Part shown: positions 45,137 through 57,560 of the stretch, piece by piece
How positions within the stretch are numbered: the first letter of the stretch is position 1
Layout of the letters: each line of letters opens with the position of its first letter
Source of the DNA: Pomphorhynchus laevis
Taxonomy: Eukaryota; Acanthocephala; Palaeacanthocephala; Echinorhynchida; Pomphorhynchidae
Assembly: GCA_012934845.2 (NCBI GenBank)
Contig: WNNJ02000965.1
Coordinates: 62,001 to 126,000 of the forward strand
Direction: 5' to 3'
DNA: 64,000 nucleotides
Translations under genes and position numbers: made by a program
Notes under the pieces: generated by a model
What the model saw: only the letters and a program-made list of their open reading frames with translations
The model's database searches: none
Told to the model about the DNA's origin: nothing

Positions 45137-45410
45137 TTCAGAGGTTTACTGAAGATTAAGTATTGTCGAAGTTGTGTAGCTACATGGTCACAATGACGAG
45201 ACCACCCTGTAGTGATGAATAGACTAAGGTCGAAACGCCCACATTGGAGTTTAGGTGTATGTCGTAGGCGCATTCCGGGTTAAGCTTCCCGACGAAGGTT
45301 GTAAAAAAGCAGGCAGGTTGATATTTTTCTGTTCGTGTCAACTAAAAAAGTTGTAGTGAAAATCTTTCTCTTATTAATATAACGTCACCAGTAGTTTTGA
45401 ATTTATATTC
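45137..45410 (+). mobile_element. Half-unit of the hammerhead element (third copy)
   Basis: It repeats the right arm of the 44.4-44.8 kb palindrome from the TACTGAAGATTAAGTA centre through the hammerhead to the AATATAACGTCACCAGTAG end. The 300 bases between (44832-45136) are unassigned, moderately GC-rich sequence. Confidence 0.7.
45186..45266 (+). ncRNA. Type I hammerhead ribozyme, copy 3 (core eroded)
   Basis: AUGACGA stands for CUGAUGA (first base lost to A); GACC/GGUC helix II is perfect; GAAACGCC and GGUGUA form helix III with a proper GUA triplet (45257-45259); helix I UGUCG pairs partly with CACA. Aligning the three copies gives a fully canonical ancestor. Confidence 0.5.
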
Positions 45411-47689
45411 TTGTTATTCTTTTTGCAGAACATACTAATATCAAATAGTAATAAATTAAATTATAAATTTATTTATAAATTAATTTATAAAATCTAATTA
45501 TATTTAAATTATATTAAATTATATAATTAAATTATATTAATTTATAATTAAATTATTCTTTTAAATTATATTTGGAAAATATATAAATAAAATAAAAAAT
45601 AAATAAATATTCATTCTTTATTTATCAAACAAATAATGATCTGATTTAAAGAATAAATAATTAAATAAATAATTACCTAATGATAATTTGATAAGCAAAC
45701 TTATAAACATAATAATAAATACTATTAATTTATAATAAAATATTATTTAAATATTATTATTTATTAATAATTTGGCAAACAAACTTTCATTAATCAAATT
45801 AATTTGACATACAATTGATAAACTCACAATTATATAGCAAAATTAAAAGGATTTTAATGGTATGCCAAATTTACCGTAAAAATTATCTAAATATGATTCG
45901 TAAAGTAAATATTTATATTAAATATTTATTTTACAATTTAGATAAGATTTAGCCGTCAAATGATAATTTCGTTGGCTATTTAAATTATTTAAAATATCCT
46001 TTTCAATGTTTAAATTCCAATTAATTGTAAATCAAAAAATATCTCCAGAAATTCTTCGAAACTGTTTTAATAAATACGAACAAGTGACTTCCGTACCGTA
46101 GATCCTGATTTTCGTAAATCGCCTTCTCCTGTTGTTTTTTGTAGTGAAGAATCTTGACTAAATATTAATTTATAGAGAAGAAGAAACAACATCAACTTTT
46201 ATTTCACAGAGCAGCATCAGTGTTTTTCTGCATAATGAGATATCCTTTTTCGCTTGGAATTTGTTTTTTCTTGCATCGTATATTTTTACTTCTAAATATG
46301 AAAGGGTAAGCATAAAGGGAATACTTTATAATAGTATTATGAGAAGCAGCAAAAATCTGTGTCGATGCTTTGACAACATTTATTTTGTTTATACTATGAC
46401 TTTTATCATAGACTATTCTGGAATTTTACCTAAGTGCATGCATGCATTAATTTTAAAAGAAACTCTTTTAATACATGAAAACTGATTCTGCTTATCTAAG
46501 CAATAGTCAGGATTATGATAGAGAAAGGTGCCTACGTATAAACAGTTTGAATATAAGAAGCAATAAAATAACAATTAGGCAAGCAATAACTTGTTAAGTT
46601 CGGAGTTGCCCGAACGTTTCACCTTTTCGGATTTAAGTCACATGCGATGTTCGTCAAATTCCTGTAATACCATATTTTACATCGTATAATCCATATGTTT
46701 AAATACAAATACTTTGAATTATTAATTATAAACAAATTTGAATTTATTAATTATTTATTTATTAATTTAAATATTAAGATATTAATAAATTTTAAATTTA
46801 AATTAAATTTAAACTTAAATTTTTTAATAAGCATTTTGAATAAGCCATTCAATGCAGTTAAAGTTATTTTGTTAAAGTTATTTTGTTATATATTTTGTTT
46901 TGAACACACATCACATTATAGTATTTTGTTTCTGATGATGCTAGGTCAGCAGCAACTAATACAAGATAAATATAAATTAGTGTTTAATTGATTATATTGA
47001 ACAATTCCAAATAAAAATGCAAATTTTTATTTGGTATAAAATAATAAAATATTGTACATTTTCACTTTTAAAATCAAGAATTGACGCAATACGTAAATTT
47101 ACACAAATTTGCATTACGGAATCCTCATTTGACAGGGTTAAAAAATATATATTTATGTTGTAATAATTTTAAATAATTTTTTATTTAAAATTAAAATTGA
47201 TCTGCTAAAATTATCAGAAGCTAGAAACACGTAAAACATTATTTTTTGAAACTATCAAGATTATTAAATTGTTTAAAAATAAGATTAATAGATCCAAATG
47301 AATGTAAATACACGAAATTAATTAGGTTTTTAAACGCTACTGCATCAATTTTAAACAAGATTTTTTTTAAAATCAGACTAACATAAAGAGTTGTTTAATA
47401 AAAATATTTTATTTTTTTCGAAATAAACAAAAAATAAATCAAATTATAAATTTTTTGACTTTCTAAAGATATTAGAAGGAACTATGGAAATATTTTAATT
47501 TTTTGAATAAAGTTATTTTTACTTTTTCGTTCATAAAAATTTACAAAAATTATAAATTGTAAGTAATAATTTACATACCTTTTTATCATTTTATAAACAA
47601 AGAAGCTAAATACAAAAAGGTACATACAATATCTTAATATATAATTATATAATTATAATATAATTTATATAAGTAAAATTTATAATTTA
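45411..47689. other. Intergenic, AT-rich, no gene seen
   Basis: Only low-complexity AT sequence and short non-homologous ORFs. A CTGATGATGCTAGGTCAGC stretch at about 46932 resembles the 5' half of the 32.6-kb hammerhead-like motif but lacks the GAAA part. Confidence 0.4.
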
Positions 47690-48760
47690 TAAATAAAATT
47701 AATTAATCTTATATTCGGAAAATGATATACATATATATGTTATAATAATTATAACGCCTATCTAACAAAAATTAAACCATCAAGTAAATATAAATATATG
47801 GATAAAATTGAATTAATAGAATCCTTAAATATTTTGATAAATCAAAATTATTTATAAGTAGGGACATCTATATATAGATAAGTAAAAGGTGTTCCAATGG
47901 GTGGTAATAGTAGCCCAATTATAGCTGACTTGTTTTTAAGCTTTATAGAATATGAATTTGTTCATAACTGTGTAAAAACTAAATCTAAACAATATAAATA
48001 TCTGAAATATATGTTTATCAAATATAAGGTGTTCTAGTGGGAGTAGCCCAACTATAGCTGACTAATTTTAAACTTTATAGAATTTGTTCATAACTGTGTA
48101 AAATATTAAAAATATTTAAAATGATATTGGTATGTAATAATATACCAATATAATAAATAATAAACTATATATAATAATAAACTATAATATAATAAACTAT
48201 ATAAACATACGTTGATGATTTGTGTATTCAACATTAATAATTTTTATTCAAAGTAGCCCAATTATGGCTGACTTATTTTTATGCTTTATAGAATATGAAT
48301 TTGTTCATAACTGTTTAAAAAAAAATCTAAATTACATAAAGATATGAAATATGTTTCAATATATTGATGATATATGTGTATCTAACCCTAACGATTTTTA
48401 TTCAATTAGTGAACAAATTTATCCAGAAAGCCTTATTCTTAACAAAACTAATATTGATGATAAATAAGGTGTATATCTAGATATGAACATTAAATTAACA
48501 TTAACTAAAACTACTATTAATTTATATCGTAAAGATGGCATATTTAAATTTACAAGAAACATTTTTGCATAAGCATTCATGCATACCATATAATATAAAA
48601 TATAATACATTAAATAATGAAATTTTAAGAATTGCAACAATATGTAATGATATTGGCTTTCTTCAAAATCATTTAAATAATTTAATAGATACATATTTTA
48701 AACAAGGTTGCTATAAAAATACAAGCAAACAGAAAATAGTAAATATAAATTAAGAGTAGT
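47690..48760 (+). mobile_element. PLE RT fragments (plus strand), decayed
   Basis: 47700-48020 matches the segment from INLIFGKRYTYICYNNYN through motif B. 48240-48740 matches from IADLFL through the YIDD region (QYIDDICVSN) to the C-terminus. The two overlap in sequence, so these are at least two copies, with stops and deletions. Confidence 0.75.
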
Positions 48761-49475
48761 TATAGTTAATGTTAATCTAATGTTTATATCTAGATATATA
48801 ACTTCTTTATCATTAATATTATTTTTATTAAGAATAAGGCTTCCTGAATTATTATAAATTATTATAATTAATTATAATTAATTATAATTAATTATAATAA
48901 TTGATTATTAATAATTATTTTATATATAAATTATAGAAAATAAATTATATGTGATTCTCAATACCATTAGTAATGATTAATATTTTCCAAAGAAGAAAGC
49001 CAATATCGTCTAATTTAATGGCAATTATTAAAATTTCATTCTTTAATGTATAATATTTTATATTATACGGTATATGTGGTATTATATGGTATTTTTTACT
49101 TTATGGAATTGAAACATATTCATATATTTATATGAAAGAAATGAAAATAATATTAATTAAATGAAATATTGAATATTTATTAAATGAAATATTCATTAAT
49201 ATTTATTAATCTGAGATTTATTACCCATTGCCGCCTCTCGGCGTTTGGGAAAAGAAAATTTCGTGTTCCAATGGGAGGTAATAGTATCCAATTATAGCTG
49301 ACTTATTATTATGCTTTATAGAATATGAATTTGTTCATAACTGTTTAAAAAATAAATCTAAATTACATAAAGATATGAAATATGTTTCAATATATTGATG
49401 ATATATGTGTATCTAACCCTAACGATTTTTATTCAATTAGTGAACAAATTTACCCAGGTAGCTTGATTCTTAAGG
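48755..49475. mobile_element. Further PLE fragments, both strands
   Basis: 48755-48845 and 48980-49075 are minus-strand C-terminal pieces. 49255-49475 is a plus-strand piece from GVPMGGN to the QYIDDICVSNPNDFYSISEQ region. A 48-base sequence GATTTATTACCCATTGCCG..CTCTCGGCGTTTGGG occurs twice, at 49208 and 49582, bracketing the last fragment. Confidence 0.65.
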
Positions 49476-50169
49476 ATATCTGTATAATGATTTACGCATT
49501 TTTTAATGATAACGATTTACCAAATCATTATATAATTATTATAATTATAATCATTATAATTATTCGATGCATTTATCTGACAAGATTTATTACCCATTGC
49601 CGTCTCTCGGCGTTTGGGAAAAGAAAATTACAAATATACAACTCCAAAAATTGGTTCTCTGGAATAAGATACCTGAGCCAAATTAAATAAAGCAAATTAG
49701 AAAGTTATTACAACTTGTCGACTTGTGAGGGTGGCATTTTAGAAATAAAGCTACAATTGAAGACGTGCAGAAGCGATGAACAACTTTGGAGACAGTAACT
49801 ACATATACATGATGCAGTGCGCTGGTGACAATTTACTTGGAATTTACAGAATTTATCATGGTAGCCATGTATACTTGCACGAATTATCAGCGGACGCTTG
49901 CTCTGTCTTGATTCTAACCATTATGATTGCGTCATTGCTGGAGTATTTAGAATCTCTTTGTCTGTGTCATTATACTTAATTAACAGCTTTTGTTGATGGC
50001 GTTAAAAATTTTCTGTGCTTGCATTATTTTGCGTCATCATTAATTCCACTGACGGAGGTAAGGTATTGGTAAGAATTCCGACGGTCGTTGATGAAACTTT
50101 TGAAGATACTCCCAGAATTCGCTTTAAGAACCCTGATCAGCATATGTCTACTTGAGCGAAATTTCGTTC

Positions 50170-51669
50170 TTAAAGATCATTCCATATCGCTGATAGACCA
50201 TATTCTACAATAGGATGTAGCATTACCTTGAAGTACTTTAAGGCGCCATTAATAGAGAGCACTGGAAGTTCTCTAGATTTAGACATCTTTATAAGAATTT
50301 TCCAAAGTTGATTCTCAAGATGTGAGTTAAATGACCATTTTCTTGTTACAGTCAATCCGAGAAACTTGAATTCATTCTCAATGTCAATTTCCTAATTGTC
50401 GAAGAAAAACCTATCAATAGCAAAAATGCGGCCCCCTCGACGAAACTTAATAATTTTCGTCATTGTCGAATTTACCGTCAGTTTGTTCTTTACGCAATAC
50501 AATTGGAGTTGAGAAAGTGCCCATTTTACATCGTCAGACGAGGCTGCTAAAATGGTGAGATCATCTGCATATAGGATTACTGATATTTTCCGTGATTCGT
50601 TTTTAAATATATCAGGAAGATCTGATATATACATTGAGAACAACAAAGGGCTCAACGGATCTCTCTGCAGTACTCCACTGTTCTGGATTAATTCAGAGCT
50701 ATAGGCCAAACCGTCATATATTGATGCTTTATTTGGATGCAAAATTTCAGAAATGACGTGCAAGATAGGTCCATTGAGACAGAATCGATCCATCAATTTC
50801 CTCATCAAAGTGTTCTGGCATACCTAATCAAAAGCATCCTTGAAGTCGGCACAAATTAAAACATGTTATTACCACAGATCCAAACTTCCTGGACCCTATT
50901 TCTTATGATATTTATAGCGTCTGTTGTAGATCGATTTTTACGAAAACCGAACTGTTCAACCGGCAACCATGGTTCGGCGTATACATAAAGACGTTTTATT
51001 ATCATTGAAGACATCAACTTATACACATGGCTCAACATCGCGATACCTCTGTACCCACTAAGATTGCTTGGGTCGCCGTTCCCTTTATACAACATTTTAA
51101 TAACTGAACTTTTCCAACTATCTGGGAATGGAAGGTCTGTAAGAATGCTGTTGAAGAGTTCGACCCATTAGTGAGTTAACTGACGTACCAAGTCTCTAAT
51201 GTGCTCGGCTGCTATCAGATCCATTCCTGCTGTTTTATGCTTCTTTAGGCTATAGATAGAAAAGATCATATTGTCCAACGAGAAGTTGGTATTTAAAGCT
51301 TGCTAAGATGATGTATAAATATTTGGTAGATTTACAACTGAAACTGAGTTTCGATAATCCTTATTGTATAGTAAATCTGAAAAGTGTGATTCCCACTTTT
51401 AAATAGGAATATATGAGATGAGATTTTTTACTAGATCTACTCGGATCAAGTTTTCATGGAAAAGCTTCTGCCAATTTTAGACGCCGGTCTTCACCCGCCA
51501 TCGATGAAGCTAGTGTTAGATTAGCTACTACGCATTGGAAAAAAATTTTAAGTCTGTTATATTCTAGTTTTTCGGATTTGTTTGTTTTCAGACCTTTATG
51601 TAGAATTAGTAAATCAAAATTCGATGCATTTATGCTATATGTAAAACCACATTCTGTTTTATGAATCAA
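50170..51669 (-). mobile_element. LINE RT (APE-type clade), antisense, 5'-truncated and broken
   Basis: Minus strand: linker (51669-51454), then SSVIKMLYKGNGDPSNLSGY, YRGIAMLSHVYKLMS, EQFGFRKNRSTTDAI, motif A ICADFKDAFD (about 50835), LQRDPLSPLLFSMYISDLPD (motif B), ILYADDLTILAA (motif C, YADD), and a KFLGLTVTRKWSFNSHLENQ block. At least three frame breaks or stops separate the open pieces (50856-51095, 50392-50808, 50170-50355). No endonuclease found upstream. Confidence 0.8.
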
Positions 51670-52185
51670 ATACTTAACGCCTATCTAACAAAGATTTAAT
51701 CATCAAGTAAGTATAAATGTATGGACAAATTGAATAAATAGAAGCTTTAATATTTTGATAAATCAAAATTATTTAAAAGTAGGGACATATATATTTAGAT
51801 AAATAAAAGGTGTTCCAATGGGAGGTAATATTATCCCAATTATAGCTGACTTATTTTTAAGCTTTAAAGAATAGTAATTTGTTCATAAACTGTGTAAAAA
51901 ATAAATTTAAATTATATAAAGATATGATATATGTTTCAATACATTGATGATATATGTGCATCTAACTCTAACAATTTTTATTCAAAAGGGGATCAAATTT
52001 ATCCAGTTAGCCTTTTTCCTAATAAAACTAATATTGATGATAAAAAAGGTATATATCTAGATATGAACTTAAATTAACATTAACTAAAACTACTATTAAT
52101 TTATATAATAAAGATGACCGATTTAAATTTACAACAAACATATTTTTGCATTTGCATTCATGCATACCATATAATAATCATTATA
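51670..52185 (+). mobile_element. PLE RT fragment, decayed
   Basis: It matches the RT from the NAYLTKIKPSSKYKY region to the FLHEHSCIPYN region, in broken frames. It begins exactly where the antisense LINE homology stops. Confidence 0.7.
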
Positions 52186-52750
52186 ACAAACAGCAGCAAA
52201 TGAGCTACAAGCTCGTGTTGGTTACAAAACATGATAAAAAACGTCATCAAATAAAGAATTCAATCAAAAAGTTGCAAATTCCTGCTCTCAACTTCGATGG
52301 CTTTCTTGATAGCATCACTAGATATACTACTAGAGTTAGAGTTGGAAGCCATTTATCCTCCCCCCAGAACCCTTGATTAGCTTTGGCGGATGACCTTAAA
52401 CTTTGGTCTGTTAATATCAATGATACGTATGGTCGGTCCCTACAGGATGACCTTGATCGAATACACAAATGGAGTGTTGCTATGAGTATGAAACTGAACT
52501 TTGATAAATGTGTCCTTATAGAGCTAGGAAAAGGTAAGCATGATCGTGAATTTCGATGAAGAGTTCATACACTCGAAGTTATTATTATAACAAACAAGAG
52601 CAAATAAGCTACAAGCTCGTGTCGCTTACAAAACATGATTAAAAAATGTAAACAAATAAAGAATTTAACCAAAAAGAAGTCACAAATTATTTCTCTCGCC
52701 TTCGATCGCCTTCTTGATAGCATCACTAGATATACTACAAGAGATATTCA
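52186..52750 (+). repeat. 165-bp direct repeat flanking a LINE RT scrap
   Basis: 52186-52345 and 52583-52745 are about 85% alike (ACAAACA.CAGCAAAT.AGC, GATAGCATCACTAGATATAC). Between them, 52376-52560 reads LADDLKLWSVNINDTYGRSL, QDDLDRIHKWSVAMSMKLNF and DKCVLIELGKG, a CR1/jockey-like RT motif C to D segment. Neither repeat is assigned to a known family. Confidence 0.6.
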
Positions 52751-53435
52751 GGCACCTTAGTGTATTCCACTCATTAATGACCCTGGTTACAGATCGATGG
52801 TGAACAGGAATTCTTGTAGTAGGCTTCATTAATTTTCAAACATACCCATGAGTTTCTCGTCTATCATTCACGGATAGTAAGCTGGAGAGACCTCCAAAGC
52901 CATCGAAAACAATTTTGACTGCATTTGAGTTGATCTGCGATATTTTAAGGTGCCGAGACTTGGAAATTTTTATTCAATAAGTAAACGAATTTATCCAAGT
53001 GTTGAATAATTTTAAGTAAAAGACATGCTGCTATACGTTAAAAGACAAGAAATTCACATATAACTTAATATTAACAAAAACATGTGATTTCGACACTATA
53101 TGTATAAACATGTAGTTAAATGCACGGTAACATCTCTTTGGTACGATGAAGAAGCTGTACATATGATTTTCAAGGTTGTAATATTTTCAAAAGCATTTAA
53201 TGACAAAATAATGGCTAAATATAATATAACAGTTTTTAAAGTGTTATTGAATTATAAAAACCATGAAAACAAAAGTTTACGTTTGTCTTTAGCAGGTTTA
53301 CCAAATGAAAAGATCTGAATGTTCTTTCGTATTTTAAAATTTATTTTAGTTTTTAAATTCTGGAAGAACAACAATTGCACAGTTTGTCCACTTAAGTATC
53401 ACTTTCAAACAAATCAATTTGATATCGTCTCACTT
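52751..53435. other. Unassigned, AT-rich
   Basis: Scattered PLE-like words (FYSISKRIYPS near 52970) and a 72-codon ORF at 53100-53318 without recognisable homology. No convincing gene. Confidence 0.35.
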
Positions 53436-53439
53436 TATT

Positions 53440-53955
53440 ACTTTATTTATTACTAAATGGCCTCTAAATCTTGTTCTAATACATCGTATATTATTTATTA
53501 GTCAATTCTTGGTGCCTCATCGTGGCTAAGTGCCTTACCGCTAAAACACGAGGAATTTTATCTATCCATCAATGAATTCACCGATGCAATCAACGCACGA
53601 TATGGTAACTTAGATCAAGGTCTCGATAAGCGATTGTGTTACTGCGGGTCGAACATAACCTTAGCGCACGCACTATCATGCAATTATGGAGAACTATCGA
53701 TCATCCGACATAATGCAGTCCGGGATACAATAGCAAGTGCTCTGAGCTTAGTTGGCCACAATGTCGGAATTGAACCGGAGTTAATGAATGTTCCCGATAA
53801 TATTACCTTTGAAAATTCAGCAACAACGAACAATCAATGTGCACGGCTAGATATAGTATGCTCTGGTGTTTACGGTTCTCGATATAAACTATGATACAAC
53901 GTCTATTATTTATTAGTCAATTCATAAAAATTGACATTTATTTGTCAGCAAATAA
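53440..53955 (+). mobile_element. PLE terminal-repeat piece interrupted by an RT-protein fragment
   Basis: PLE 3' UTR sequence (ATTATTTATTAGTCAATTC) occurs on both sides, at about 53490 and 53908, so the fragment 53510-53895 sits inside or between PLE ends. The fragment reads SSWLSALPLKHEEFYLSINE, FTDAINARYG, CYCGSNITLAHALSC, IRHNAVRDTIASAL and ARLDIVCSGVYGSRY: the C-terminal zinc knuckle plus nuclease-like domain of the same retroelement family whose last block lies at 20.0-20.4 kb. Open but truncated at both ends. Confidence 0.6.
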
Positions 53956-53989
53956 AATAAATCAGCACAATATTTTATTATGTATTCCT

Positions 53990-54185
53990 GTCATACTCTC
54001 TTACTACACGTTCCAAATTACTCCAACAACTACGGTCTCCGATCCTTCTTCGTCGCCGCCTCACTCGCCTGGAATCAACTCCCTCTCGACGTCCGCCGCA
54101 CTCCCTTTTTTATCACATTCAAACACCTCCTCCGTTCACACTTTCTCAACACATGATTTAGATATTTGTAGATTTTTTTGTTGCT
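53990..54185 (+). mobile_element. 3' end of a CR1/L2-like LINE ORF2
   Basis: The frame reads VPNYSNNYGLRSFFVAASLA, WNQLPLDVRRTPFFITFKHL and LRSHFL, the typical extreme C-terminus of CR1/L2-type LINE ORF2 (YG.RSF.vaA...WN.LPl.vR). Nothing upstream of it is retained. Confidence 0.65.
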
Positions 54186-54477
54186 GTAGTCATGTAAGCG
54201 TACGCCGGAACGCATTTGCCAAGTAAAAAATCTTTTTTTATTTGACCATAACATTTATTGTTTATTAAATTATAAAAATTTAGGCATAATTTTATAAATT
54301 TATTAATCAAGGGGTTGAAAGATTACGTTGGAGTTGAAAAATTAAGTTGGGGTTGAATGTAATTAGTATTTCAAATTTTGCATACTAAAACAATAAAATA
54401 TAATTAAATTATATATAATAATATAATAAAATTTAATAAAATTATATTTTATAATATATAACTATATTATATAATAA

Positions 54478-54727
54478 ATAATATATTATAGATTATATAT
54501 GTTAAGATTTATTGTAAATTGATATCAATCAATCAATTTTGTTCTTCATTTAAGAAAAAAGTATTTTTGAGTAAATAAAAGTTAAATTATGATATATTAT
54601 AATAAATAATATATATAATATATTATATATGTTAAGATTTATTGTAAATTGTTATCAATTATTCGTTTTTCTTTTTAAGAAAAAAAATTTTGAGTAAATA
54701 AAAGTTAAATTGTGATATATTATAATA
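54478..54727. repeat. Two-copy tandem duplication, about 125 bp
   Basis: Units begin TATATGTTAAGATTTATTGT and end GTAAATAAAAGTTAAATTA.G, flanked by ATAATA-rich sequence. 54740-55500 beyond it holds no recognisable feature apart from a perfect 13-bp palindrome of TTTTCACTTTTTT at 55490-55512. Confidence 0.7.
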
Positions 54728-55515
54728 ATACAATATAATAAAATTATATTTTCAAAATCTTTGAATTGGAATGAAATTTGTTGGTGTTTCTTCATTTTAT
54801 TGCATTTCAAAGGGATACCCAGCAAATGTTAGCTACCTACCATTTGGCTCTTCAATTCGAACAAATTGACTCTTCAATCAAGTTTTGCAAGCAAGTTGAA
54901 GTATAAAAGTACGCAAATGTAGAAAATTAGCAAATATATTTTACTTAATTATAACAATAAATCAAACTGATAATAGCAGCATTGAAAGACTACCATTATT
55001 TAGATAGTAATATTAAAAGAAAGAAAAAGGAATTAATTCAGGTGCTACTAAAGACCTTTTTTAAATATTATTCACAAAAGAGGTTTTGATAGAAGTAAAA
55101 TAATTTTAGTTGAAAGTAATATTTTAGAAATAAAAATTCAAGAAGAATTTTTTTAGGGAAAAATAAGGATAGTTTTACAATAAACCGGATATTGAGGCAT
55201 TAACTATATAAACATATAGTTTAAAATTTTTTATTAATTAATAATCTAAACTAAATTAAAGTCTTAGTATATTTATTTTTTGCATTAAAAATAATCAGTT
55301 TTATGCTTTTGTATAAAATTCGTGAACGTTGTAGAGGCACATCCAGTTGTTTGAAGTCATGCGTGTAAATTTGTATGATCTCGCTATTAATTTTATTTTC
55401 CTGTGAAGGGATAAATAAGCTCTTGTGTTATTCGTGTAATGATAGCAGCTGCTATCGAAAATTTGACAATCTTTTCATAATCTCTTTTCACTTTTTTCAA
55501 AAAAGTGAAAAATAA

Positions 55516-57560
55516 AACGAACAATTTGTAATTATAATAAAGAATTAAAATCAATATGTAACGATAATATTAGAAACATAATGGAAACAGAATGCAATTG
55601 TAAAAGTCTTAGTTTTGATAAAATAAATGAACATATATGTACCCATAATCTAGAATTAATTGAAAATTGTGAATTAAGAAAGCTGCTATCAAAAGGGTAT
55701 AAATATAGATTAAATAACAACAACGACAAAAATAAAATTTACAGTTCGTTATATAATAACTTAAATGATTACTTTAGTAAGCTGATTAATAGTGAAAGTT
55801 CGAATATATCTAAGATAAAAATTTGGAAAGATTATATATTTGATAAAATTAAAAATAAAATGAAAATAACAAACAATTATAAAAGGAAAGATAAAATTAA
55901 TAAAGATATGTATAAAGAACTTACTAAATTAAAGGATAACTATATAATAACAACTATTGATAAAGCTAGTAATAACTTTGTCTTCATATGCAAAAAGCTT
56001 TATTATGATATACTAATGAAAGAGGTTAATTCTAATGATTTAAATGTAAATCCAGCATATGAACGTAGTGAGTTGAGTTTAGAATCAATTATTACAAGTC
56101 ACTGTTCTATAATGGATAAAAAGGGTATAAAGGTTGAATTAGATAATAAAACTATACCTATATTATATTGGAATCCAAAATTACATAAAAATCCAATAAA
56201 ACCTAGGTTCATATGTAGTGCGTTAAAATGTACATTAAAATCACTTTCTGTCTATATGAATAAAATACTTAAAGTAATTAAAGCACATTTTAAAAAATAT
56301 TGCAGGGTAATCGAAATTAATACTGGTATAAAACACTATTTCAGTATTAATTCTACAAAAGAATTTTTAGAACAGACAAAAGGAATAAATTTTCAGAATA
56401 TAAATACATACGATTTTAGTACTCTTTATACAAATCTAGATTTAGTAGATATTAAAGAAGCGTTAGTAAAATTAATTAATCTTATATTTGGAAAAAGATA
56501 TACATATATATGTTATAATAATTATAACGCCTATCTAACAAAAATTAAACCATCAAATAAATATAAATATATGGATAAAATTTAATTAATAGAATCCTTA
56601 AATATTTTGATAAAATATTTAAGGGTGGTAATAGTAACCCAATTATAGCTGACTTGTTTTTAAGCTTTATAGAATATGAATTTGTTCATAACTGTGTAAA
56701 AACTAAGTCTAAACAACATAAATATATGAAATATATGTTTCGATACATTGATGATATATGTGGATTTAATTCTAATAATTTTTATTCAATTAGTGAACAC
56801 ATTTATCCAGAAAGCCTTATTCTTAACAAAACCAATATTAATGATAAAGAAGGTGTATATCTAGATATGAACATTAAATTAACATTAACTAAAACTACTA
56901 TTAATTTATATCGTAAAGATGACATATTTAAATTTACAAGAAACATATTTTTGCATAAGCATTCATGCATACCATATAATATAAAATATAATACATTAAA
57001 TAATGAAATTTTAAGAATTGTAACAATATGTAATGATATTGGCTTTGTTCAAAATCATTTAAATAATTTGAAAGATACATATTTTAAACTAGGTTACTAT
57101 AAAAATAACATCAAGCAGAAAATAGTAAAATGTATAAATCAACACAATAATATAAAGAATAAATTTAAACTCTTAAGTGGCAAATTTTTATGGATGGATA
57201 ATAAATAATATACTCTTGTATTAGAATAAGATACTAGATAGTTATTTCAGAGGAAATACATCATTGGCATGTATTTGACCCCGCTGCTATGTTGGGTAGA
57301 GGAGTTAGGGGCCGAAACCTGATAGCATAGCAGTTCCTCCTGATGACCTCTAATTCTTATTCTGATACAACGTCTGTTATTTATTAGTCAATTCATAAAA
57401 ATGACGTTTATTTTAAATTTTATTTTTTTAACTTGATTTAAATTATAGAAAATCTAAAAACAATTATTAATTTTATTATTAAATTATTAAATTTTGATTC
57501 AGCAATATTATGTTTTGTTTATTTTATAATTATATTAAATACCTAGACTCAGTAGCTGAT
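55516..57560 (+). mobile_element. Large permuted PLE copy, 5'-truncated
   Basis: It begins at codons for ICNYNKELKSI and includes the rest of the ORF (55581-57208), the 3' UTR with hairpin and pseudoknot (57245-57345), and the terminal repeat to the CTAGACTCAG-like end (about 57545). It is nearly identical to the intact copy but has lost about 70 bases spanning the motif B region near 56600, so it cannot make a working RT. The YIDD block and C-terminus are intact. Confidence 0.85.

Noticed and set aside
46261-46991. Two ORFs of 74 and 98 codons
   Set aside because: AT-rich composition, Ile/Phe/Leu/Asn-rich random-looking translation, no motif and no splice context.
53100-53318. 72-codon ORF as a small gene
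   Set aside because: No recognisable motif, no neighbouring exons and AT-driven codon use; chance is as likely.
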